This document shows positions 7,183 through 13,068 of a stretch of DNA of 13,068 bases, piece after piece. Within the stretch, counting starts at the first letter, position 1. Every line of letters starts with the position of its first letter. Source of the DNA: CAJQND01 sp051010095. Its GTDB lineage: Bacteria; Pseudomonadota; Alphaproteobacteria; Rhizobiales; CAJQND01. A program made the position numbers and the translations under genes. The stretch covers positions 1 through 13,068 of the forward strand of contig JBPCVX010000189.1 of NCBI GenBank assembly GCA_051010095.1, read 5' to 3'. The notes under the pieces are model-generated. The model was not told where the DNA came from. It worked only from the letters and a program-made list of their open reading frames with translations, and ran no database searches.

Positions 7183-8637
7183 TCATGATTTACTTGAGCA
7201 TATTAACGATCCCAATGTTTTAATACTATTCTCAATTCGCTTTCCCCAAATATTACCACAACTAATTCTCAAGTAATTCTTGTATTGTGGTGAGGCAGAA
7301 AACACATCGCCAGGCGCAAAACAAATTTGTTCCTTCAGTGCCTCTTCGTACAGCGAACGGCAATCCACATGCTCGGGAAGCTCTACCCACAGCACAAATC
7401 CACCCATGGGTCTGGAGATGCGGGTGCCATCAGGAAAATATCTGGTGATCGCGCGGGTGGTGCGGTCGATATTATCAGCGAACACCCGCCGCATGCGCCG
7501 CAAATGATTGTCATATCCGCCATTTCCCAAAAACCCAGCAAGAGCAACTTGCGGCAGTGCGGCACCGCACAGATTGAGCGCGAATTTCTCTTCAATGATC
7601 TTGCTCAAACGATTGCGTGCGGCGATCCATCCTACCCTGTAGCCAGGTGCCAAGGTTTTGGAAAATGAACTGCAATAGAGAATATCAGCATGGTCATCCC
7701 CCAGCGCAATATAGGGGCGCGGGCGCTCCGCACCGAAATAGATATCGCCATAAATATCGTCTTCAATGAGTGGAACCTTGTGGCGCGCAAGCAATTCAAT
7801 GACGGCGCGTTTGTTTTCTTCGCTTGAGGTACAACCAAGCGGATTATTGAAGCTAGATGCCAGAAGGCAGGCATCAGCGTGTTGGTTCTTCAAAACCTCC
7901 TTCAGCACATCCGCCTGCAACCCGTGCTGCGGATCGGTGGGCACCTCGAGAACCTTCAACTCGAGCGATTCAAATATCTGCAACAGACCGAAATAGGTGG
8001 GTGTTTCAATCGCCACCGTGTCGCCGCGCTTTGTCAGGGCACGCAAGGCAAGCCCGAGCGCCTCTGTGCAGCCATTGGTTATCGTCACATGCTCAGGGTT
8101 TAACACTTGCCCCCAGCGCAAGGCACGCCGGCAAATCTCCTCGCGCAGCGCCATTACGCCCTGCGGACCCGTGTAGGTATTAAGCGCAGTGCCGTTCGAG
8201 CGCGCTATCCGCGCCAGATACCTGTCAAGCTGGGCGGCTGATAACAATTCCGCGCTTGGTATGGCGCAGCCAAGCGGCGCATAGTCTGGGTCAGCGCCCC
8301 GCACCAGCAAATCTGCCACATGTGTGCCCAACGAGACATTCTGGGCCTCAGCGCTGAAGGCCGGCACTTGCGGCGCTTCAAGATGCACAGCACCGTGCGG
8401 CGTCACGTAGAAACCAGATTTTGGCCGCGCCTCCAGCACACCCTTATCCTCGAGCAATCGATAGGCCTGCTGCGCGGTCGTCATGCTCACCCGGTGTTGG
8501 CGCGCCATATCTCGCAAAGAAGGCGCGCGCATGCCGCTGCGCAACACCCCCTGCTCTACAAGTTTGTTAATCGCGCCAGCAACTTCCTTGTAGCGGAAGT
8601 CTTTAGCGGCCTCTGCCGTTACTGCATGATCTGTCAT
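7183..8637 (-). CDS. MocR-type transcriptional regulator (GntR HTH fused to aminotransferase-like domain)
   Basis: A 484-aa regulator. Residues about 13-80 form a GntR winged helix (LRSGMRAPSLRDMARQHRVS, then a wing ending KSGFYVTP). Residues about 115-480 form a fold-type I aminotransferase-like sensor that keeps the PLP-binding features: TNGCTEAL, FNNPLGC (N264-N265), IEDDIYGD (D293-D294), the PLP lysine in SFSKTLAPGYRVGW (K327) and the carboxylate-binding arginine in LRISCG (R457). Such proteins sense PLP or an amino acid and usually control divergent genes. Here the divergent operon starts with an aminotransferase and includes amino acid exporter genes, so this is the likely target. The Shine-Dalgarno at the ATG is weak. 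The effector cannot be named. Confidence 0.93.
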   Translation of the reverse strand: MTDHAVTAEAAKDFRYKEVAGAINKLVEQGVLRSGMRAPSLRDMARQHRVSMTTAQQAYRLLEDKGVLEARPKSGFYVTPHGAVHLEAPQVPAFSAEAQNVSLGTHVADLLVRGADPDYAPLGCAIPSAELLSAAQLDRYLARIARSNGTALNTYTGPQGVMALREEICRRALRWGQVLNPEHVTITNGCTEALGLALRALTKRGDTVAIETPTYFGLLQIFESLELKVLEVPTDPQHGLQADVLKEVLKNQHADACLLASSFNNPLGCTSSEENKRAVIELLARHKVPLIEDDIYGDIYFGAERPRPYIALGDDHADILYCSSFSKTLAPGYRVGWIAARNRLSKIIEEKFALNLCGAALPQVALAGFLGNGGYDNHLRRMRRVFADNIDRTTRAITRYFPDGTRISRPMGGFVLWVELPEHVDCRSLYEEALKEQICFAPGDVFSASPQYKNYLRISCGNIWGKRIENSIKTLGSLICSSKS

Positions 8638-8650
8638 TGCTTAACCAGCT

Positions 8651-8703
8651 CAGATTCATTTTTTTAATCTGTACTGGTAACAATTCACATTTTTTGTATC
8701 TGT
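8651..8703. promoter_or_regulatory. Candidate MocR operator: imperfect direct repeat with inverted repeat
   Basis: The 120-base divergent gap contains two related blocks, 8654-8672 and 8683-8703. Each reads ATTCA, then a run of T, then ATCTGT (8667-8672 and 8698-8703, 31 bases apart, about three helical turns). The first block also forms a perfect inverted repeat, CAGATT (8651-8656) with AATCTG (8666-8671). MocR regulators are known to bind direct repeats, sometimes with inverted half-sites, in divergent promoters. A TTGAAA on the minus strand (8709-8704) could be the -35 of the regulator gene. Binding is inferred. Confidence 0.5.
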
Positions 8704-8757
8704 TTTCAAGCGTTCTCAACGTTTAGATATGAATGCGAATGAACGAGGAGCCTCCAA

Positions 8758-9894
8758 ATGCCGTCACCATTAAAGAAGTTTGCCAAAAGCGAAATCCTGT
8801 CCCTCACCTCCGAAACCGTTACCTACGATCTCGCGGAAAGTGTGGGCCCAGACCTATTGCTGACAGATGTGCTGGGCACAGAGAGTTTCGCCGACATTGA
8901 AAAAATAGTGCTCGGCTATCACACCTGTGAAGGAAAACCAGAGCTGCGCGACCTGATCGCTAGAGCCCACAATGTAAAAGCAGATGACGTACTTATCACC
9001 TCTGGTGGTATGCAGGCCTTGTTTCTGTTGGGGTTCTGTCTATGCAATCCGGGCGATGAAGTGGTGATCACAACACCCGTTTTTCCAAACACCAAAGTCG
9101 CTTTGAACGCCGTGGGCGCCAGGGTCAAAGAATTGAAACTGAGTTTTGACGACTGGTATCAAATCGATCAAGCAAAGCTAAAATCTCTGCTCACACCGCA
9201 AACCAAACTTGTCTGCCTCACTTCCCCGCAAAATCCTTCCGGTGTTGCATTATCAGAAGGAAGCACTCGCGAAGTATTGGCCTTGATGAAGAAGACCTGC
9301 CCTAATGCATATTTGATAGTAGATGAAACCTATCGCGATGCTGTCTACGGCAGCGATGCGCCCGCAACCAGCCTGGTTAGTGAAGATGACCGTGTCGTGA
9401 GTTGCGCATCACTATCGAAATGCCATGGCGTCCCAGGCTTGCGTTCAGGTTGGGCGATCACCCGTGACAAAGCACTTTACGAACAGCTGAAGCTTGGGAA
9501 ATTTAACTCTGTCATCTGCACATCGCCACTTGATGAGGCTTTTGCGATCAAGGTACTTGAGAACAAAGCCAGATTGTTCAACCCCCGCAGTGCAGTGCTG
9601 AAGGAAGGGCTTGAGAAGGTACAGCAATGGGTGGTTGAAAATTCCGTGTCTGTTGAATGGATATCACCATCCGCTGGCGCTTTGTGTTGCGTGCGTTTAA
9701 GGCCAGAAATGTTCGATGATGAGGCAGTGGAACGCTTTTACGAAGCCCAGCAAAGACACGATGTGCGGGTTGCCAAGGGCACCTGGTTTGACGAAGACGC
9801 ACGGGTGTTCCGTCTAGGCTTCGGATTTCTTCCGATGAATGATCTACAAGAAGGGTTGAACCGTCTCACCCGTGCTCTAAAAGAGGCCGGATGA
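8758..9894 (+). CDS. Class I/II (fold-type I) PLP-dependent aminotransferase
   Basis: A 378-aa enzyme that should move an amino group between an amino acid and a 2-oxo acid. The ATG follows GAGGAG at 9 bases. PLP-fold landmarks are in the expected order: YHTCEGKPELRDLIA (54-68), TSGGMQALFL (81-90), the PQNPSG loop with N159, IVDETYRDAVYG (D189, Y192), the Schiff-base lysine in SLSKCHGVPGLRSGW (K221), and R352 in FRLGFG. Length is at the short end of the class. It may belong to the branch that includes arginine- and capreomycidine-type enzymes, but the substrate cannot be read. It is the first gene of an operon with azlC (4-base ATGA overlap) and azlD, and is divergent from a MocR regulator. 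Confidence 0.93.
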   Translation: MPSPLKKFAKSEILSLTSETVTYDLAESVGPDLLLTDVLGTESFADIEKIVLGYHTCEGKPELRDLIARAHNVKADDVLITSGGMQALFLLGFCLCNPGDEVVITTPVFPNTKVALNAVGARVKELKLSFDDWYQIDQAKLKSLLTPQTKLVCLTSPQNPSGVALSEGSTREVLALMKKTCPNAYLIVDETYRDAVYGSDAPATSLVSEDDRVVSCASLSKCHGVPGLRSGWAITRDKALYEQLKLGKFNSVICTSPLDEAFAIKVLENKARLFNPRSAVLKEGLEKVQQWVVENSVSVEWISPSAGALCCVRLRPEMFDDEAVERFYEAQQRHDVRVAKGTWFDEDARVFRLGFGFLPMNDLQEGLNRLTRALKEAG

Positions 9895-10586
9895 CGGATT
9901 ATTCTTCCCCACGTGAGGAATTTTGGGCGGCTGCGAAGGACATTTCCCCGCTCGCTCTTGGTGTTGCGATTTATGGCGCAGCTTTTGGCTTGCTTACGGC
10001 CCAAGCAAATATGGACGCGCTTGATGTGGGGCTTATGGGCGGCCTGGTATTTGCTGGTGCTTCGCAGATCGTTGCCGTAGAGCGTCTTGTTGCTGGCGCT
10101 GGCGCAGTTGCCGCATTGGTAGCCGGTATCGCGCTTAATCTGCGGCTTTTGTTGATCACTGCATCCGTGCGCGAGATCTATGCAAACCGCCCGTGGTGGC
10201 AGGTTGCACTCGGGGCGCATTTCACCACGGATGAAAACTGGGCGCTTATGCTCTCCACACGGGCGCGCGGGAAGAATGCTGGCTATTGGTATATGATCGG
10301 CGGGGGCGTTGTGCTCGCCGTCACCTGGCTCACTTCCACTGTTGGTGGTGCCTTTTTTGCCGCCGCTATTCCCGAACCCAAAGCATTGGGCATGGATTTC
10401 GCCTTCACAGCAGCGTTTATCGCCATTGCACGTACGCTGTGGGCTGGAAAACAAGACCTCCTGCCCTGGCTTGCGTCATTTGCGGTCGTGGCAATCTGTA
10501 TTTTTTCATCGCTGCTTGACGTATCCTGGGCGCTTATGCTGGGCGGGGTAACAGGCGCGGTTATCGCAGGGTTACGCGCGCAATGA
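9891..10586 (+). CDS. azlC: AzlC family amino acid exporter subunit
   Basis: A 231-aa inner-membrane protein, the large subunit of AzlCD-type exporters known to extrude branched-chain amino acids and analogues. Family features are an N-terminal amphipathic part with GVAIYGAAFGLL, the motif VFAGASQ (53-59), ALNLRLLLITASV (81-93) and FTTDENWAL (111-119), followed by hydrophobic segments to the C-terminus (about 135-160, 168-183, 190-208, 211-229). The start overlaps the aminotransferase stop as ATGA, so translation is probably coupled. The context suggests export of the aminotransferase's substrate or product. Substrate specificity is not readable. Confidence 0.9.
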   Translation: MTDYSSPREEFWAAAKDISPLALGVAIYGAAFGLLTAQANMDALDVGLMGGLVFAGASQIVAVERLVAGAGAVAALVAGIALNLRLLLITASVREIYANRPWWQVALGAHFTTDENWALMLSTRARGKNAGYWYMIGGGVVLAVTWLTSTVGGAFFAAAIPEPKALGMDFAFTAAFIAIARTLWAGKQDLLPWLASFAVVAICIFSSLLDVSWALMLGGVTGAVIAGLRAQ

Positions 10587-10876
10587 GCGATGTGCTTTTC
10601 ATAACGCTTGGGTTGGCTGCCGCCACCTTCTCGATTCGGCTGGTAGGCGCAGTGCTTGGACAACGTTTGCCCCAAGAGGGGTTTTGGGCACGGTTTTTGA
10701 ATGCCCTGCCCGGCACGTTGATTGTCGCGCTGGTTGCGGTGTCAATTCTTTCGGGTGGCATCCATGAATGGATCGCAGGCGCAGTTGCACTGGGCGTTGC
10801 CCTGGCGACCCGCAATCTGCCGCTCACTATGGTCGCAGGAATTTTGACCGTCTTTGTATTGCGGGATCTTATCTAG
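10583..10876 (+). CDS. azlD: AzlD family small exporter subunit
   Basis: A 97-aa inner-membrane protein with hydrophobic segments at about 4-25, 38-58, 62-78 and 80-96. SIRLVGAVLG, the FLNALPGTLIVALVAVSI stretch and ATRNLPLTMVAGI are typical of AzlD (DUF1114-like) partners of AzlC. The start overlaps the azlC stop by 4 bases (ATGA), which supports a stable two-subunit transporter. It is the last gene of the operon; no clear intrinsic terminator follows in the gap to the next cassette. Confidence 0.9.
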   Translation: MSDVLFITLGLAAATFSIRLVGAVLGQRLPQEGFWARFLNALPGTLIVALVAVSILSGGIHEWIAGAVALGVALATRNLPLTMVAGILTVFVLRDLI

Positions 10877-10935
10877 ACTCACTGGTCTCGATTCCGCCGA
10901 ACAACCCAAAATAGATAGCATTTCGATTGGCACTA

Positions 10936-10995
10936 TTGTCACCTCCGACAAGTTATGGCGCAGCACCTAGTATTTTGCGACCAGACGAGTGACAA
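10936..10995. repeat. 7-base inverted repeat TTGTCAC / GTGACAA ahead of the toxin-like cassette
   Basis: TTGTCAC (10936-10942) and GTGACAA (10989-10995) are perfect inverted copies 46 bases apart. They lie just upstream of the candidate promoter of the cassette and could be half-sites for a looping regulator. Chance is not excluded. The gap 10877-11060 holds no other ORF that I can support. Confidence 0.25.
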
Positions 10996-11006
10996 CCGCA
11001 GTGAAT

Positions 11007-11034
11007 TTGCATTCATAAGGATATGTTCTATTGT
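11007..11034 (+). promoter_or_regulatory. Possible promoter of the accessory cassette
   Basis: TTGCAT (11007-11012) and TATTGT (11029-11034) are spaced by 16 bases and resemble -35 and -10 boxes. A transcript starting a few bases on would have a leader of about 20 bases before the small ORF at 11061. The match to consensus is only moderate. Confidence 0.3.
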
Positions 11035-11060
11035 TTTTACAACCATAAGGAGAAATTCGT

Positions 11061-11093
11061 ATGGGATCTTTTGTGTATCAAACAATAATATGA
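11061..11093 (+). CDS. 10-codon leader ORF upstream of the 248-aa gene
   Basis: The ORF encodes MGSFVYQTII and ends TGA. It has the best ribosome binding site in the region: AAGGAG (11047-11052), 8 bases before the ATG. Its TGA (11091-11093) overlaps an ATG at 11090 in the frame of the next gene and lies on the GAGG (11092-11095) that serves the ATG at 11105. This layout suits translational coupling or leader-peptide control. The peptide has no run of one regulatory amino acid, so classic amino acid attenuation is not indicated. It may also be a decayed gene start. Confidence 0.45.
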   Translation: MGSFVYQTII

Positions 11094-11104
11094 GGTTGGG
11101 AAAA

Positions 11105-11851
11105 ATGGCGCAAAAACCGATTACAATATTAAAGAAGCCTGTGCAAAATCCGCACAATGTACAACTCACAAAGTATTACATCTTTAATGAAACCGGAAAC
11201 ATCATGGTGGCCAGCACCGTGGATGGCAATGCTCAGATCGAGACATCCATACAGGATGTTTTTGCCGAAGTTGCCGTCTTCTTTGCATCGATGACACGAG
11301 CTATCAGCCAGACACCTGACCCGAACACTCCGGCGCCTCACACGCCTTATTCGATTTACAATTATGAAGCCTTGAGCAACATAATTTCCGGTTCCGGTTT
11401 GTTTGTGCATGTTACCGAAGAGGATATCGAGTACAGCACTGAAACAGTTGGAATTGGCTTCAGCAAAGAGTTGATCGAAGGGTTGTTGGGACTTGCCACG
11501 GGCGCTGGAGAGCTGGCCTTTGCACAGGGAATGATTACTTCCATGGGCAAAGCCGGCCTGCAAATCAATCAGTCATCCACATCGGCATCAAGCAAGGTCG
11601 CGAACATCGTTTTCGTTTTCGAATATCTGTCAGGCATGCCGATCATCAGTGCTATTGTGGTGTATGCGGATTCAAAAACTGTAGCGCAGTCCTTCTCGAT
11701 TGGCCCGTGTTTTAAGGAGCACTCAACACAGACGTCAATGGATATGCACAAGGATACCTATCTGTTTGTCACCCCGTCTTCTCTCAAGAAATATGCACCC
11801 GATCTCCTGACGGCTGAAAGTAATGTCTATGAGGACGAGTTGGTCAATTGA
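11105..11851 (+). CDS. Unidentified 248-aa protein, possibly Evf-like virulence factor
   Basis: The start at 11105 is chosen for GAGG 9 bases upstream; ATG 11090, overlapping the leader stop, is an alternative. There is no signal peptide or clear membrane helix. An N-terminal part (TKYYIFNETGNIMVASTVDG) is followed by an acidic middle, an amphipathic Gly/Ala-rich stretch FSKELIEGLLGLATGAGELA (119-138), a hydrophobic strand region NIVFVFEYLSGMPIISAIVV (167-186) and a C-terminal MHKDTYLFVTPSSLKKYA. The only cysteine is C202 in SIGPCFKEH. This arrangement reminds me of the Evf domain (Erwinia virulence factor, palmitoylated on one cysteine), but I rely on memory and the match is unproven. It is followed in the same frame, after a single TGA, by the IPT/TIG-like ORF. 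Role in toxin delivery or host persistence is inference. Confidence 0.8.
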   Translation: MAQKPITILKKPVQNPHNVQLTKYYIFNETGNIMVASTVDGNAQIETSIQDVFAEVAVFFASMTRAISQTPDPNTPAPHTPYSIYNYEALSNIISGSGLFVHVTEEDIEYSTETVGIGFSKELIEGLLGLATGAGELAFAQGMITSMGKAGLQINQSSTSASSKVANIVFVFEYLSGMPIISAIVVYADSKTVAQSFSIGPCFKEHSTQTSMDMHKDTYLFVTPSSLKKYAPDLLTAESNVYEDELVN

Positions 11852-11863
11852 CTGCAAGAGCTT

Positions 11864-12190
11864 GTGGAGAGAACACCCGCAATCACTGGAGTTTATACGA
11901 CTGGCTCTGCCCCGGAGGCTGCCCCTTCCGAGTTGGATATTGGAACACCCTACCTTATCACTGGCCGTTTCTTTGGCCAGGCAACGTCGAAACCCACACA
12001 AAAAATTGCGTTTTCTGGCAAGCCAACAGGCGTTCCCATCACTGTTAGCGATTGGGGCCCATCGGAGATTGTGTTCACAGTTGGAGGAACCAGCGGGCTG
12101 ACCACCATCTCGACAATCGAAGTGACACTGCCCGACGGCAAAACCATATTGAACACACCCGCCGGGTTTACGGTCAAAAAGCCATCATAA
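11864..12190 (+). CDS. 108-aa protein with an IPT/TIG-like immunoglobulin fold domain
   Basis: The only in-frame start is GTG at 11864, with AAGAG 4 bases upstream, which is weak. The open frame itself extends back to the TGA of the preceding gene, the residues in between being LQEL. The sequence fits one IPT/TIG-type beta sandwich: TPAITGVYTTG, then GTPYLITGRFFG (the usual ItG-nFg turn), VSDWGPSEIVFTVGG, EVTLPDGKTI and the final GFTVKKPS. There is no signal peptide and no cysteine. Such domains bind proteins or glycans in surface and structural proteins. It may be a separate adaptor between its neighbours, or the C-terminal domain of the upstream protein made by stop-codon read-through or cut off by a nonsense change. 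It ends TAA, 21 bases before the nuclease gene. Confidence 0.7.
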   Translation: MERTPAITGVYTTGSAPEAAPSELDIGTPYLITGRFFGQATSKPTQKIAFSGKPTGVPITVSDWGPSEIVFTVGGTSGLTTISTIEVTLPDGKTILNTPAGFTVKKPS

Positions 12191-12213
12191 CAATCGAACT
12201 GGGAAGCCATCAT
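12179..12213 (+). repeat. 10-base direct repeat at the TIG-nuclease gene junction
   Basis: AAGCCATCAT occurs at 12179-12188 and again at 12204-12213, 25 bases apart. The first copy runs into the TAA stop of the TIG-like gene and the second into the ATG of the nuclease gene. It may mark a small tandem duplication that created or shifted the gene boundary. Confidence 0.5.
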
Positions 12214-13021
12214 GCCAACAATTCTCACCTGGAACATGCAAGGCGGGCAAGGAAACAACGAAAGTAAGTGGCAGAACTTGTCAGGGTGTGTTCAAAACCC
12301 GGCGCACTGCGGCTTGACCAATCGGCCTGCGGTAATTTGCCTGCAAGAATGCTCAGACGTGCCGAACATGGATGTGGGTATTGCTGGCTGGGGTGGAGGG
12401 CCGGGGGGCAATGTTACTGTCGGTTCAAAGAATTTCGGAACCTACAATAACCCACTGTGCTTTTTTGTTGCCCACTATCTTTGGGGCAATGCCAATAACA
12501 GGGTGTCTTTTGCGATTCTGATTCATACAGTGAACAATCCGGCACCCCCTCCCGCCCATAAACAATATGCGAATGATTTATCGGCGCATGTGGCTGTATT
12601 GGGGCCCGTGGCGTTGCCGGGAACGCAGCCAGTCATCGGCGTAACGCTGAATTTGGCTGCACTGGGTGCCCCTGCTTTGTTGGTAAGCTATTATTCAATG
12701 CACGCACCATCTGGTGTCTCGGTCAATGCATCCAGGGCCTATGTGAACGATATGATTACCGCTGCAGGCGGTGGCGGGCCAGGCTGGCCGAACCATTACA
12801 TAATTGGTGGTGATTTCAACTGCGAGCCTGCAGATCTGCACACGATAGCCAATCCAATTCCCAACGGTGCGCTGTTTCACACCGGCCTGCCAACCTGCGG
12901 TGACAAGAATTACGACTATTTCACCGCCGATAATCAAATCGCAGCACAGACCGTGTTGAACAACGTATCCAGAATACCAAATCTGATGTCGGATCACATC
13001 GCCGTCGCTGCAGATTATTGA
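12212..13021 (+). CDS. CdtB-like DNase I-family nuclease (endonuclease/exonuclease/phosphatase fold)
   Basis: A 269-aa protein of the EEP superfamily, closest in pattern to CdtB, the nuclease subunit of cytolethal distending and typhoid toxins. Landmarks in order: ILTWNMQGG with N8, NNESKW (CdtB has a similar TESKW), VICLQECSDVP with metal ligand E46, NNRVSFAILIH, QPVIGVTLNL, SYYSMHAPSG with catalytic H164, IIGGDFNCEPADL with D201 and N203, KNYDYF with D235, and MSDHIAVAADY with D261-H262. All catalytic positions appear intact, and length is that of mature CdtB. Unlike CdtB it has no signal peptide: TAA lies in frame 7 codons before the ATG, so no N-terminal extension is possible. No CdtA, CdtC or pertussis-like partner is in the window. 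DNA damage in a target cell is inferred; a phosphatase activity is possible. Confidence 0.88.
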   Translation: MPTILTWNMQGGQGNNESKWQNLSGCVQNPAHCGLTNRPAVICLQECSDVPNMDVGIAGWGGGPGGNVTVGSKNFGTYNNPLCFFVAHYLWGNANNRVSFAILIHTVNNPAPPPAHKQYANDLSAHVAVLGPVALPGTQPVIGVTLNLAALGAPALLVSYYSMHAPSGVSVNASRAYVNDMITAAGGGGPGWPNHYIIGGDFNCEPADLHTIANPIPNGALFHTGLPTCGDKNYDYFTADNQIAAQTVLNNVSRIPNLMSDHIAVAADY

Positions 13022-13025
13022 AAGA

Positions 13026-13042
13026 GGCTTTCGCACAAAGCC
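13026..13042 (+). terminator. Hairpin after the nuclease gene
   Basis: GGCTTT (13026-13031) and AAAGCC (13037-13042) form a perfect 6-base stem with a 5-base loop, starting 5 bases after the stop codon. No T-run follows, so it would be a weak or rho-assisted terminator. The window ends 26 bases later. Confidence 0.4.
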
Positions 13043-13068
13043 AACAAGTTCATCACGACCATCAAAGC

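Noticed and set aside
10927..10945. Sigma-54 type promoter at TTGGCAC
   Set aside because: The -24 like element is present but the required TTGC at the -12 position is absent (TCAC instead).
10955..11104. A longer N-terminus for the 248-aa protein from ATG 10955
   Set aside because: No usable ribosome binding site at 10955, and the extra 50 residues look unlike a protein start. The region also carries a promoter-like element and the leader ORF.
11849..11851. TGA as a selenocysteine codon
   Set aside because: No convincing selenocysteine insertion hairpin was seen just downstream, and neither domain belongs to a known selenoprotein family.
12052..12450. Short plus-strand ORFs overlapping the TIG and nuclease genes in other frames
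   Set aside because: They overlap genes with clear domain motifs and have no ribosome sites or conserved features.
1..13068. tRNA, rRNA, CRISPR array, transposase or phage attachment site
   Set aside because: I looked on both strands and found no cloverleaf-like sequence, regular spaced repeats, transposase motif or long terminal repeats.

Overview
The window looks like chromosomal DNA of an alphaproteobacterium of moderate GC content, probably a Rhizobiales/Hyphomicrobiales relative. This rests on protein style and gene types only; there is no rRNA or other strict marker. Positions 1-8637 are coded on the minus strand and 8758-13021 on the plus strand. No stretch above 300 bases lacks a gene, and no tRNA, rRNA, CRISPR array or transposon was seen.

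Minus-strand half, in transcription order from right to left: a MocR-type PLP-binding regulator (8637-7183); a PhyH-family Fe(II)/2-oxoglutarate dioxygenase (6998-6237); a six-TM voltage-gated potassium channel with a metal-ligand-rich tail (6011-5034); and a tight operon of pyruvate kinase, transhydrogenase alpha and transhydrogenase beta (pyk-pntA-pntB, 4909-522) closed by a strong intrinsic terminator (461-498). A small two-TM protein follows (298-89), with a tiny overlapping ORF at the window edge.

Plus-strand metabolic operon: a fold-type I aminotransferase, AzlC and AzlD (8758-10876), joined by two 4-base ATGA overlaps and divergent from the MocR gene. The 120-base gap between them holds an imperfect long direct repeat, a good candidate for the regulator's operator. 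Together these suggest a regulated pathway that transaminates and exports an amino acid.

Plus-strand accessory cassette (about 11007-13042), the most unusual part. A 10-codon leader ORF with a perfect Shine-Dalgarno leads into a 248-aa protein (tentatively Evf-like), a 108-aa IPT/TIG-like domain protein and a 269-aa DNase I-fold protein that resembles CdtB, the active subunit of cytolethal distending toxin and typhoid toxin. The three main genes lie in one reading frame, separated only by single stop codons (TGA, then TAA) and very short gaps. None has a signal peptide and no CdtA/CdtC partner is in view. I read it as a candidate host-directed or competitor-directed genotoxin module with a new partner set; this is inference from sequence resemblance and layout.
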